Shown here: piece by piece, positions 10,301 to 18,084 of the stretch
How positions within the stretch are numbered: position 1 is the first letter of the stretch
How the letters are laid out: each line of letters begins with the position of its first letter
NCBI GenBank assembly: GCA_003516865.1
Contig: DPBR01000037.1
Location: 1-31,629, forward strand
DNA: 31,629 nucleotides
Reading direction: 5' to 3'
Source of the DNA: Oscillospiraceae bacterium
Lineage (GTDB): Bacteria > Bacillota > Clostridia > Oscillospirales > Ruminococcaceae
Made by a program: the position numbers and the translations under genes
The notes under the pieces: generated by a model
What the model was told of the DNA's origin: nothing
Seen by the model: the letters and a program-made list of their open reading frames with translations, nothing else
The model's database searches: none

Positions 10301-11049
10301 TCAGGCTTTATATAACCCCGCAGGTTCCCTCCGCTCCGACAGCGTTTGAGAACAGCGAAGAAGATTTTTCCGTAAGCGACGAGGAAACTCGCGAGCTTGC
10401 CGAAATAATCGAAAAGCCGTACTCAAATTTCGCCGAAACGCAGCGGCAAGCGAAATTTTCTGTGACGGAGCTTGCTCACAAAACTTCGCTTATCCCGTTC
10501 ACGCTCACCAAGCCCGCTTTCGCGCTTTCCGACGGAAAAAGCGGCGCGGACGTGGGAAACGCGTATCACTGCTGTATGGAGAATATTTCGTTTGACGAAG
10601 TACGCAAATCAGCTCCCGAAGCGCTTTCAGACTGCGTTTCAGCAGAACTTTTCCGATTGTGCGACGAGGGAAAAATTACCGAGGACGAGCTTGATTGTAT
10701 CAGCGCCGATAAAATCGCGGGATTTTTTACAAGCAGCCTCGGAAAGCGCGTTCTGAAAAGTTCGCGTATCGAGCGCGAATTTCCGTTTTACGATGAAATC
10801 GACGGAAGCAAAATCGACTCAAATATGAGCGGAATTGTCGGTATTCAGGGGCGCGTTGACCTTTGCTTCGAGGAAAACGGAGAGCTTGTCGTCGTGGACT
10901 ACAAAACCGATTACGACATAAATTCCGAAAAAGATGCTTACGCAAGACAGGTCGCGATTTATGCGGAAATTCTTCCAAGACTGCTTGGAAAACGCGTTTC
11001 ACGAACGTATTTATATTCGTTTTCAAATGGAGATGTTATTGAATTATGA
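7339..11049 (+). CDS. addA: ATP-dependent helicase/nuclease subunit A (AddA)
   Basis: A UvrD/Rep-type SF1A helicase with a C-terminal nuclease, the motor of AddAB. Walker A is AAAGSGKT (GSGKT at 30-34). Helicase motif II is VDEFQDSN, motif III is near YVGDVKQSIYAFRGA, and motif VI is LLYVAMTRA. The nuclease domain has GRVDLCF (Asp1174) and VVDYKTDY (Asp1187, Lys1189). Length 1236 fits the family. It starts inside the end of addB after an AAAGGGG site, and its stop overlaps the next start as ATGA, so three genes are translationally coupled. There is nothing unusual in the catalytic residues. Confidence 0.95.
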   Translation: MSNEIRLTKEQEAAVVFPSNKSAVVTAAAGSGKTALLVERIIRLISDEKNPINAASLAIMTFTVNATKSLREKLNNALQERISNLSGSDSAEAQSKKMFLSEQIINLRNASISTINAFCLNIIRENFQKFDLPVTFSIADETKKTSMQWSAVQLAMRDFYDETCDGGFNADERDALFFSFNFENDTALFDTVISTAEKLFAYGNVEKWLDEAADAYSSLEASEKKYINVYTDYLGKQLEKLRFYANKFENCIINYENDLEYEENEAKKKKKNDALETLVNSSDFDGKRLDALEKSFSDFRENPSMEKLENLLNLTKKTPENPEKISRNDPQNEYKKSFNANRKAFQEAYAKILDINFLISEEEITLPEQRTAAQTFSKLVKRYIDYYSEIKRTQGCIDFSDCELLLLDRLQTDEDFRNQLSQRFSCIIVDEFQDSNDVQAEIFRLLGRDNLFYVGDVKQSIYAFRGANPMIMARLCKGKDGFTALPLNKNFRSRKQVVDVVNAAFCRLMTEEYGGVDYSDGNMLEYGANFPDDSEKFDAEIYALDLEKCDDDNDMRSARFVAGIIKKYVEDEDFFITKGEAKVKPNYSDFIILTRKNSKIKNYRDALSELNISSIAPKGKNFLVSEEILLMINLLKVVDNPLRDEELLNVMMSPIYRFSAEEIAELKLGVLGFPDNSLTDDEVKKISSYTKRYSLYGCLGFCTKSLEQKLSDLTTGASAAAETEKSLYERGIVRSISAKASDFLNDIESFRYFMSNNSTDSLLRKLYEATDIFAIVSAYDDSRQRISNLRRLEKIAADFVTAECGTLADFLRFLEKSTQNSRDIEEASAPEDAANSVKIMTFHASKGLEAPICILAELENAVNPRDYSGKFLINQDFGFSIDYVDRKNRFSEKTFSGQALKILNRKKPIGEELRLLYVAMTRAREKLIMVGRFTEKSISELCTNELIPEVVFDGNVPFRWVLSSLCKQLDGEISLENCTVKTSSKIPLRLYITPQVPSAPTAFENSEEDFSVSDEETRELAEIIEKPYSNFAETQRQAKFSVTELAHKTSLIPFTLTKPAFALSDGKSGADVGNAYHCCMENISFDEVRKSAPEALSDCVSAELFRLCDEGKITEDELDCISADKIAGFFTSSLGKRVLKSSRIEREFPFYDEIDGSKIDSNMSGIVGIQGRVDLCFEENGELVVVDYKTDYDINSEKDAYARQVAIYAEILPRLLGKRVSRTYLYSFSNGDVIEL

Positions 11050-12296
11050 AAAAACTTTTTTGTGCAATCGTAATGATTATCCTATCGTTCGCGGTATCGT
11101 CAACGGCTTTTGCCGACAGCGCCGGATTCGCTTCCGAAAAGGAACTCGTAAGCTTCGCGAAAACCCCATATGACAAGAAATATGTAAAAATACTCTGGAA
11201 TACGAGCGAAAATTCATCTGCGGGAGTACCTCTTAGCAAGGATAATTTCATCTTTATTCCCGTTGGCAACAAAGTCAACAAGCTGTCCGAAAAAGACGGA
11301 AAACTTGCCGCTTCCGCTGAGCTTGAAGAAAAAGTTTCCGAGAACTGCAAGGGCGCGATTGTCGGAAAAACGCTTGTTCAGCCAACACGAACGGGAATCT
11401 GCGTCATAAATATCGATGATATGAGCGTTGTAAACTTCAAGAAATTCGGAGATATTGCAACGGATATTGCCGTTTTCGATAACCTTCTGTTCTTCGGCGC
11501 AAAAACCGACGTGGGATTTTCTTTTTTCTGCTCGGATATGAGCAATAATTTTGATATTATCGCGGAGTACAAATCCGAAAATAAACCATCCTCCCCTGCT
11601 CTTTTCAACAATCTCGTCGTTTTTTCTAGCGGTGAAAAACTTGTCTGCTTCTCAAAAATCGAAAAAATCTTCACCGAAAACACGGTCGGCGCGAAAATAA
11701 ACTATGTTTACGCAGGTCAGTACGCGATTTTTATGAGCGGCGACGACGGATTTATGTACAAGCTCAGGCTCACGGACGACGGAAAAGCCGAACCGGATTC
11801 CCTGCTGAAATGCGAAATTGGCGGCGTGCTGACGGCTCCCGCAGAAACCGAAAACAGGCTCTATGTCGGCTCAACGGAAGGATTTTTCATTCTCGACGGG
11901 TTAAATATGGAGATATCGAAAAAGTTCCCCGAAATGAAAAACGCCTGTGCGCCCGTCATAACGCTCGGCACCGGTCTGCGAATTTACACAGCGGCGCCCG
12001 TTGAAGCGGACGGCGGAAAGTGGTATCTTTACGGCATTTTCGACAGCGACAGCGAGCGAAATGCAAATGAAATCGTGAAAATCCTAGACTTTACAAACGG
12101 CAAAATCACCGTTTCCGACAGCGGAATTATGTTTTTCCGCGATAATCTCGGTCAGGTATGGGCGATTACAATTCCCGAAACAGACGTTATCGCCGTTGTT
12201 CTCAAAATTCTGATTACCGTTGCAATCATCGTTTTCCTGATACTGATAATCAGAGCATGGGTGAAAAAACACAGCGGAAACACCCCAAAAATCTGA
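11046..12296 (+). CDS. Secreted, C-terminally anchored PQQ-like beta-propeller protein
   Basis: The first 24 residues are a Sec signal peptide: KK, a hydrophobic core, then STAFA before the probable cut. The body of about 350 residues has repeated blades of the type NRLYVGSTEGFFILDG and GDDGFMYKLRL, as in PQQ/YncE-like propellers. Near the C-terminus a hydrophobic helix (about 383-404) is followed by the basic tail RAWVKKHSGNTPKI. The propeller should therefore sit outside the cell, held by one membrane helix. No catalytic residues are recognised and the function is unknown. It is linked to addA only by an ATGA overlap, so expression may simply ride on the repair genes. Confidence 0.6.
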   Translation: MKKLFCAIVMIILSFAVSSTAFADSAGFASEKELVSFAKTPYDKKYVKILWNTSENSSAGVPLSKDNFIFIPVGNKVNKLSEKDGKLAASAELEEKVSENCKGAIVGKTLVQPTRTGICVINIDDMSVVNFKKFGDIATDIAVFDNLLFFGAKTDVGFSFFCSDMSNNFDIIAEYKSENKPSSPALFNNLVVFSSGEKLVCFSKIEKIFTENTVGAKINYVYAGQYAIFMSGDDGFMYKLRLTDDGKAEPDSLLKCEIGGVLTAPAETENRLYVGSTEGFFILDGLNMEISKKFPEMKNACAPVITLGTGLRIYTAAPVEADGGKWYLYGIFDSDSERNANEIVKILDFTNGKITVSDSGIMFFRDNLGQVWAITIPETDVIAVVLKILITVAIIVFLILIIRAWVKKHSGNTPKI

Positions 12297-12304
12297 TTTA
12301 TCGC

Positions 12305-12333
12305 TTGATTTTTGAATAAAAATGGTGTATAAT
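12305..12333 (+). promoter_or_regulatory. sigma-A promoter of the epimerase gene
   Basis: TTGATT (12305-12310), a 17-base spacer and TATAAT (12328-12333), placed 30 bases before the start codon of the next gene. It starts 9 bases after the propeller gene stop, so the epimerase has its own transcript. Confidence 0.75.
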
Positions 12334-12362
12334 TATCTTGAAAAAAATTCACGGAGGCTATT

Positions 12363-13220
12363 ATGGAATACACACTTAAAAATCAAAACTGCAGCGCAAA
12401 AATCTTTTCAAAAGGCGCGGAGCTGAAGTCGCTTTGCGTTAACGGAAAAGAGCTTATGTGGAGCGCAGACCCCGCTTTCTGGGCGAACACTTCCCCGCTT
12501 CTTTTCCCGATGATAGGCACTCTCAAGAACGGAAAAACGCTCATAAACGGCAAGGAATACCGCATTTCAAAGCACGGTTTTGCGAGAGATTTTGAGCTTA
12601 CCGCAGAAAAAATCGGCGAGGATTTCGCTGTTTTTTCACTTGTTCAGAACGAAACGACAAAAGCTATGTTCCCGTTCGACTTCAAGTTCACGATTGAATA
12701 CAAGCTCGGCGAGAACGGAATTACAATTGTTCAGCGCGTTAAAAACAACAGCGGCGAGAAAATGCCGTACTGCATAGGCTGTCACCCCGCGTTTGCCGCG
12801 CCCGGCGATTTCACGGATTATCGACTTGTTTTCCCCGAAAAGGAAACCGCGAATATTCCGAATTACAACAAGGTTACGGGCGTATATGAGCCGAATAACC
12901 GCCGTATGCTTATCGAAAACGATACCGTTCTGAAGCTTAACCACGAGATGTTCTACAACGACGTTCTCTATATGGAACACCCGATTTCGCGCTCCGTTAC
13001 GCTGCTCGACAAGAACGACAAGGGTGTGCGCGTTGATTTCCCCGACTTCACGGGACTTGGTATTTGGCAGTTCAAGGACGCGCCTTTCCTTTGCATCGAG
13101 CCGTGGTGCGGTTCGCAGGACTACGAGGATTGCTCCGGCGTTTTCGCCGAAAAACAGGGTATCGAAATCCTTGAACCGGGCGCTGAAAAGAGCTATACTT
13201 ACACGATTTCCGCCGTTTAA
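12363..13220 (+). CDS. Aldose 1-epimerase-like protein (galactose mutarotase family)
   Basis: A 285-residue beta-sandwich sugar mutarotase of the aldose 1-epimerase superfamily, LacX-like branch. It contains CIGCHPAF, with the family's active-site histidine, and CIEPWCG near the C-terminus with the probable catalytic glutamate. The early stretch ELMWSADPAFW is also typical. The likely role is interconversion of alpha and beta anomers of a hexose or hexose phosphate in the cytoplasm; the exact sugar is not clear. The start is ATG with GGAGG 8 bases upstream. It is a single-gene transcript with its own promoter and a hairpin after the stop. Confidence 0.8.
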   Translation: MEYTLKNQNCSAKIFSKGAELKSLCVNGKELMWSADPAFWANTSPLLFPMIGTLKNGKTLINGKEYRISKHGFARDFELTAEKIGEDFAVFSLVQNETTKAMFPFDFKFTIEYKLGENGITIVQRVKNNSGEKMPYCIGCHPAFAAPGDFTDYRLVFPEKETANIPNYNKVTGVYEPNNRRMLIENDTVLKLNHEMFYNDVLYMEHPISRSVTLLDKNDKGVRVDFPDFTGLGIWQFKDAPFLCIEPWCGSQDYEDCSGVFAEKQGIEILEPGAEKSYTYTISAV

Positions 13221-13239
13221 CAAAACAAATGAATATAAG

Positions 13240-13274
13240 AACTCGGTTATCCACATGGATATCCGAGTTTTGTT
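13240..13274 (+). terminator. Hairpin between convergent genes
   Basis: AACTCGGTTATCC pairs with GGATATCCGAGTT across a four-base loop, with one T-T mismatch, and TTTTGTT follows. It lies between the epimerase stop and the end of the minus-strand AraC gene and is probably a terminator, mainly for the plus strand. Confidence 0.65.
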
Positions 13275-13275
13275 A

Positions 13276-14136
13276 TCAAGACTTTTTGATGATAGGAAGC
13301 CAAATCTCCGTTTTATAATCGGCAGCCTGCCGGTTTCCCGCGGGATAAACCTCGATATCGGGCGCAGGAGCGTACTCATAGCCCGACGAGGGCAGCCATT
13401 CGGAGATTATTCTCTGCTGAACCTCCTGAACTGCCGTATCTGCGGGTCCGATTGCCTCAAAAACAGCGTAAGTTGTTTCGGGAACGAGATATTCGCTCAT
13501 TCCCTCGGGAACGGGCACGTCTGACGCAGCACAAATGAAATACGCGCCATAATCGCCGTTTTCGCAGGTCGATACTCCGAGAATACCCGCAGGCTCTTTT
13601 CCGCTCATAATACCGCAAAGCTTCTCAAATCCACCCTTTGCCGCGACCTCTTCCCAAAACTTAGGGCAAATCTCGAAACAGTTGTCCATAGTCATAGGTT
13701 CTTCGGTCTTGTAACCGACAATTCTGAATGATTCCTTCTTGATAATTTTGTAATTCATTGCTTTTTCTCCTTTAATTGAAAATGTGAAGATGATTTTCGG
13801 GAAAGAACTGAGGGAAACACCGTCTTTTTTTGCCTCACTCGGCGAAATACCGTGAATTGCGCGAAAAGCACGGGTAAACGACGTCGGCGAGTCATATCCG
13901 TATTTCAGCGCAGTATCGAGAACTTTTGCTCCGCTGCTCAGCTCAAACGCGGCAGCCGACATTCTTCTCCTGCGTATGTACTCGCTGAGCGTAAAGCCCG
14001 TTATAAACGCAAACATACGCTGATAGTGAAATACCGAACACGCCGCAATTGACGAAAGCGCCTCGGGCTTAATTTCCTCCGCGAGATGTTCTTCGATGTA
14101 ATCCACCGACTTGTTCATTCCTTCAATCCATTCCAT
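13276..14136 (-). CDS. AraC-family regulator with GyrI-like effector domain
   Basis: The N-terminal third is an AraC-type double helix-turn-helix DNA-binding domain, with SVFHYQRMFAFITGFTLSEY in the first HTH and YGYDSPTSFTRAFRAIHG in the second. Residues from about 127 form a GyrI-like (SOGP) small-molecule-binding domain beginning MNYKIIKKESFRIVGY. The layout matches Rob/TipA-like activators that sense hydrophobic compounds. I start it at 14136 because GGAGGG lies just upstream; an open frame up to 14232 has no such site and contains the promoter. An internal AGGAG about 8 bases before the Met at 13758 could allow separate synthesis of the effector domain. No target gene is identifiable. 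It is divergent from fbp. Confidence 0.85.
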   Translation of the reverse strand: MEWIEGMNKSVDYIEEHLAEEIKPEALSSIAACSVFHYQRMFAFITGFTLSEYIRRRRMSAAAFELSSGAKVLDTALKYGYDSPTSFTRAFRAIHGISPSEAKKDGVSLSSFPKIIFTFSIKGEKAMNYKIIKKESFRIVGYKTEEPMTMDNCFEICPKFWEEVAAKGGFEKLCGIMSGKEPAGILGVSTCENGDYGAYFICAASDVPVPEGMSEYLVPETTYAVFEAIGPADTAVQEVQQRIISEWLPSSGYEYAPAPDIEVYPAGNRQAADYKTEIWLPIIKKS

Positions 14137-14157
14137 TTCTCTCACCCTCCGTTTACT

Positions 14158-14186
14158 ATTATACAGAATTATCACCGGTTTGTCCT
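14158..14186 (-). promoter_or_regulatory. Probable promoter of the AraC regulator
   Basis: On the minus strand: AGGACA (14186-14181), a 17-base spacer and TATAAT (14163-14158). The -35 box matches consensus at four of six bases. It is 22 bases upstream of the chosen start codon. Confidence 0.55.
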
Positions 14187-14258
14187 CGCGTTTTGCGTGC
14201 GGAATTTGCGAGATTATGAGGTTATTATACATTATTTTTATGTTTTTTTCAAGAACAC

Positions 14259-14287
14259 TTGATTTTTTCTTTAAAGTGTGTTATTAT
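14259..14287 (+). promoter_or_regulatory. Probable promoter of fbp
   Basis: TTGATT (14259-14264), a 17-base spacer and TATTAT (14282-14287). This leaves a leader of about 100 bases before fbp. The leader is AT-rich and has only a weak small hairpin near 14334-14346 (GGTGC/GCGCC); no known riboswitch is recognised. Confidence 0.55.
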
Positions 14288-14391
14288 GTAAAATAGAGAA
14301 AAATTTTTATGCGGTTATTTTTTCTTTATTATAGGGTGCTTGCGCCATATCGAGTAATCGTTTACACAAAAATATCGCACGAGGTGAAACA

Positions 14392-16317
14392 ATGGATAAC
14401 AGATATCTTTCATTGCTTGCGCGGGAATTTCCGTCAATAAACAGCGCGGCAAGCGAGATTATAAATCTTTCGGCAATCAGAAGCCTTCCGAAAAGCACGG
14501 AATACTTCTTCAGCGACATTCACGGTGAACACGAAGCGTTTATTCATATGCTGCGGAGCGCTTCCGGCGTTATCAGAAAAAAGCTTGATGACATTCTTTC
14601 AAGCCGCGTCTGCGAAGAAGAACGCGAAAACCTTTCCACGCTTATATACTATCCTGAGAATGAAATCAAGCGACTTCGCAGCGAAAACGCAATCGACGAA
14701 AATTGGCTTAAAGAAACGATTTACAGGCTTGTTCTCGTTTGCGAGCGAGTTTCTTCAAAGTATACGCGTTCCCGCGTGAGAAAACGCGCTCCGAAGGATA
14801 TGGTGTATATCCTAGACGAACTCCTGAACGTCACGGACGATATAAACAAGGAATTATACTATGATGAAATAATCAAAACAATCCTCAGCACGGGAATTGC
14901 TGAGAATTTCATTATCTCGATTTGTCGGCTAATTCAGTCGCTCGCGCTCGATACGCTCCACATAATCGGCGATATTTTCGACCGCGGTCCGCGCGCGGAT
15001 ATTATTTTCGATGAACTTGAAGCGCTTCATAACGTCGATATTCAGTGGGGAAATCACGATATTTCGTGGATTGGCGCCGTCTGCGGAAATTACGCGCTTG
15101 TTGCGAACGTAATCAGGATTGCTATGCGCTACAACAGCTTCGACCTGCTTGAGGACGGCTATGGTCTGAACCTCAGAGCGCTTGCCGTTTTCGCTTCGGA
15201 AGTGTACAAGAACGACGACTGCTCGCTGTTTATCCCGAATATGCTTGACGATAATATCTACGACGCTGTTGACAGCCGTCTTGCCGCGAAAATGCACAAG
15301 GCGATTACCGTTATACAGCTAAAGCTGGAGGGCAAGCTGATTGAAGCTCACCCCGAATGGAATATGTCGGAAAGAAATCTGTTCAATAAAGTCGATTTCG
15401 ACAGCTTTACAATCGAGGAAAACGGGAAAATTTACCCGCTCAAGGATAAGAACTTCCCGACCGTTGACAAAAACAACCCGCTTGAACTCTCAAACGGCGA
15501 AAAAGAGCTTATGAACGTTCTCGCGAACTCTTTTAAACACAGCGAAAAGCTTAACCGTCATATCCGCTTCATTCTCTCGCACGGCTCGATGTACAAAATC
15601 ACGAACGGCAATCTGATGTTCCACGGCTGTATTCCGATGAAAGAAAACGGCGAGTTCGCCGAAATGAACATTCTCGGAATAAAGTACAGCGGAAAGGCGC
15701 TCTTTGACGCAATCGACAAGGCGGTTCTCAACGCGTATCACGAGTATAACAAAAAAACGCTAGATTTTGACAGGGATTTTATCTGGTATCTCTGGTGCGG
15801 TGAAAATTCGCCGCTCTACGGCAAGGACAAAATGGCGTTTTTCGAGAGGACGTTTCTTGACGACGACGAGCTGAAAAAAGAGGTCCAGAACCCATATTAC
15901 CGCCTAAGCGAAAACGTGCGTATCTGCGAAATTATCCTGCGGCACTTCGGTCTGAGCGAGCACGGTCACATCATCAACGGTCACGTTCCCGTAAAGATAA
16001 AGGACGGAGAAAGCCCCGTTAAGGCGGGCGGAAAGCTGTTTGTAATCGACGGCGGCATCTCAAAGGCGTATCAGCCGACAACCGGAATTGCGGGATATAC
16101 GCTTATCTACGACTCGCACAGCCTGAGCCTCGCCGAGCACAAGACTTTTGTTAAGGGACAGTACAACAGTTCGCCGACAGTGAGAATTGTCGAGAATATG
16201 AAGCAGCGCGTCAATATTTCCGATACGGACAAGGGAATCGAGCTTCTTTCTCAGATAAACGACCTGCGCGAGCTTCTCGAAGCGTACAAAAACGGCACAA
16301 TCAAGGAAAAAGCATAA
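14392..16317 (+). CDS. fbp: Class III fructose-1,6-bisphosphatase
   Basis: The gluconeogenic enzyme that removes the 1-phosphate of fructose 1,6-bisphosphate, in the metallophosphatase (class III) form found mainly in Firmicutes. The metal-binding motifs are clear: FSDIHGEHEAF near residue 44, HIIGDIFDRGPRADII (GDxxDRG) near 190, QWGNHDISWIGA (GNHD) near 218, and INGHVPVK near the C-terminus. Length 641 is close to the B. subtilis enzyme (about 670). The start is ATG with GAGGTG upstream. It is monocistronic, with a leader of about 100 bases and a strong hairpin terminator after it. Confidence 0.95.
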   Translation: MDNRYLSLLAREFPSINSAASEIINLSAIRSLPKSTEYFFSDIHGEHEAFIHMLRSASGVIRKKLDDILSSRVCEEERENLSTLIYYPENEIKRLRSENAIDENWLKETIYRLVLVCERVSSKYTRSRVRKRAPKDMVYILDELLNVTDDINKELYYDEIIKTILSTGIAENFIISICRLIQSLALDTLHIIGDIFDRGPRADIIFDELEALHNVDIQWGNHDISWIGAVCGNYALVANVIRIAMRYNSFDLLEDGYGLNLRALAVFASEVYKNDDCSLFIPNMLDDNIYDAVDSRLAAKMHKAITVIQLKLEGKLIEAHPEWNMSERNLFNKVDFDSFTIEENGKIYPLKDKNFPTVDKNNPLELSNGEKELMNVLANSFKHSEKLNRHIRFILSHGSMYKITNGNLMFHGCIPMKENGEFAEMNILGIKYSGKALFDAIDKAVLNAYHEYNKKTLDFDRDFIWYLWCGENSPLYGKDKMAFFERTFLDDDELKKEVQNPYYRLSENVRICEIILRHFGLSEHGHIINGHVPVKIKDGESPVKAGGKLFVIDGGISKAYQPTTGIAGYTLIYDSHSLSLAEHKTFVKGQYNSSPTVRIVENMKQRVNISDTDKGIELLSQINDLRELLEAYKNGTIKEKA

Positions 16318-16323
16318 CTAAAA

Positions 16324-16354
16324 CCCGCCGAAAGCAAATCGGCGGGCTGTTTTT
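16324..16354 (+). terminator. Bidirectional terminator between fbp and the GNAT gene
   Basis: CCCGCCGA and TCGGCGGG form an 8-base-pair GC-rich stem over a seven-base loop, followed by TTTTT on the plus strand. On the minus strand the stem is followed by TTTTA, so it can also end the iorA-iorB-paaK-GNAT transcript. Confidence 0.85.
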
Positions 16355-16841
16355 ATAGCTCAATATAGTGCGGAATTATGTCCTCGTAAGTTCCGTCTTT
16401 CATCAGAAAGCCTTTCGGTATAACGCCGAGCTTCACAAAACCAAGCTTTTCGTAAAGCGCAAGCGCGGGTTTGTTCGTACGCACGACCGCATTGAACTGC
16501 AAAATCCCGAAACCGAGCCGTTTCGCCGTTTTTATGCAGTCGCGGACAAGCGCTTCTCCGATATGCCGTCCACGCAAACCGCTCTTAACCGCATAACTCG
16601 CGTTGCAAATATGACCGCAGCGCCCGACGTTATTCGGGTGAAGAATGTACAAGCCCACAATTTCTCCGCTTTCGTCAGCCGCAATTCCCGTATATGACTG
16701 ACTGCGGAAAAACTCATCGCCCGTTTTCTCGTCAAGAAGCTCAAGCTGCGGAAAAGCGTTTCCCGCGCGGATAACCTCGTTCCAGATTTCAACCGCTTTT
16801 TGAACGTCCTCCGAGCAGTATTCTCTTATCGTAACGCTCAA
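16353..16841 (-). CDS. GNAT-family N-acyltransferase
   Basis: A 162-residue GCN5-related acyltransferase that moves an acyl group from acyl-CoA to an amine. The acyl-CoA loop is SGLRGRHIGEALV (R/Q-x-x-G-x-G/A form) and the C-terminal part has KPALALYEKLGFVKLG, typical of the fold. The start is a TTG codon one base past the paaK stop, with GAGGG 9 bases upstream, so it is the last gene of the iorA-iorB-paaK unit. Because the upstream enzymes make aryl-acetyl-CoA, this protein might use it as donor. That is inference; many GNATs of this type use acetyl-CoA. Confidence 0.75.
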   Translation of the reverse strand: MSVTIREYCSEDVQKAVEIWNEVIRAGNAFPQLELLDEKTGDEFFRSQSYTGIAADESGEIVGLYILHPNNVGRCGHICNASYAVKSGLRGRHIGEALVRDCIKTAKRLGFGILQFNAVVRTNKPALALYEKLGFVKLGVIPKGFLMKDGTYEDIIPHYIEL

Positions 16842-16842
16842 T

Positions 16843-18084
16843 TTAATTATCCCTCAAATCAGTAACGCGCTTTGTTTTCTTTTCGCTTCTCGGAAGCGTT
16901 CCGACAGGCACAACGATTACTTTCGGCGACATTCCTATCATAGACTTGAACAAATCGAGAATTTTGTTCTCCATCTCGTCGAAGCTGTAGTCCCCGTCGC
17001 CCTCGACGGTTAAAATCATCACGTCTTTGTTGTTATCGTCGTCGCGCGCAATCGTAATGCTGTATTCGCTCGACGCGCCGGGAACCTTTCCAAGAAATTC
17101 CTCTACCTGCGAAGGAAACATATTCACCCCGCGAACCTTGAACATATCGTCGCTTCTGCCTCTGATAATGTCAATTCTCGGATATTCGCTTCCGCAAGCG
17201 CACTTTTCAGGAATAATCCTCGACAAATCGTGCGTTCTGAACCTGATAAGCGGCGCGCCCTCCTTAACGAGAGTTGTGATGACGATTTCGCCTTCTTCGC
17301 CGTCGGGAACGGGTTCGCCTGTCGCAGGGTCGATTATTTCTATGTAAATATAGTCGTCCCAGTAGTGTATTCCGCTTCCCTTATCGCAGTTTATGCCTAT
17401 TCCCGGACCATAAATCTCCGTAAGCCCATAAATATCGTAAAGTTCAATTCCGAGTTCATTGTGAATACGCGCTCTCATAGTGTCGCTCCAGCGCTCAGAG
17501 CCGATAACGCCCTTTTTCAGACAAATCTTGTCCTTCAAGCCGCGCTTCGTCACCTCTTCGCCGAGCATAAGCGCGTAAGAAGAAGTCGCCGTGATAACCG
17601 TTGACTTCAGGTCAACCATCATTTTGAGCTGCTTTTCCGTGTTTCCGGGACCCATAGGAATTGCCATCGCGCCAAGCCGCTCGCAGCCCGCCTGAAAGCC
17701 TATTCCCGCAGTCCAAAGCCCATATCCGGGAGTAATCTGAATACGGTCGTTTTTGGTAATCCCCGCCATTTCATAACAGCGCGCGAACATAATCGACCAA
17801 TCCTCAACGTCTTTGGCGGTATACGGGATAATAACAGGCTGTCCCGTCGTTCCCGACGACGAGTGAATACGCACGATTTCGCTCTCGTCGCACGCCATTA
17901 TTCCGAGAGGATAAGCGTTTCTGAGGTCGTTTTTGTCGGAAAAAGGCAGCTTCAAAAAGTCCTCCTGCGACTTTATTCCGTCAATTCCGAGCGATTTATA
18001 TTTCTCTCCGTAATAGCTCCCCGACTTCAACAGCCGCTTTATCTGTCTGTCAACCTGTTCAATCTGCGTATCATTCAGCTTCAT
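16843..18084 (-). CDS. paaK: Phenylacetate--CoA ligase-like AMP-dependent enzyme
   Basis: An adenylate-forming ligase of the phenylacetyl-CoA ligase family, 413 residues (family about 430). The ATP-binding loop is HSSSGTTGQP (74-83). YGLTEIYGPG is the A5-like region, and the C-terminal domain has RSDDMFKVRGVNMFPSQVEE, characteristic of PaaK. It interconverts arylacetate, CoA and ATP with aryl-acetyl-CoA. In the iorAB context it may run toward free acid with energy conservation, as proposed for similar fermentative clusters. The gene overlaps iorB by 14 bases; the start has GGAG about 8 bases upstream inside the iorB end. Confidence 0.88.
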   Translation of the reverse strand: MKLNDTQIEQVDRQIKRLLKSGSYYGEKYKSLGIDGIKSQEDFLKLPFSDKNDLRNAYPLGIMACDESEIVRIHSSSGTTGQPVIIPYTAKDVEDWSIMFARCYEMAGITKNDRIQITPGYGLWTAGIGFQAGCERLGAMAIPMGPGNTEKQLKMMVDLKSTVITATSSYALMLGEEVTKRGLKDKICLKKGVIGSERWSDTMRARIHNELGIELYDIYGLTEIYGPGIGINCDKGSGIHYWDDYIYIEIIDPATGEPVPDGEEGEIVITTLVKEGAPLIRFRTHDLSRIIPEKCACGSEYPRIDIIRGRSDDMFKVRGVNMFPSQVEEFLGKVPGASSEYSITIARDDDNNKDVMILTVEGDGDYSFDEMENKILDLFKSMIGMSPKVIVVPVGTLPRSEKKTKRVTDLRDN

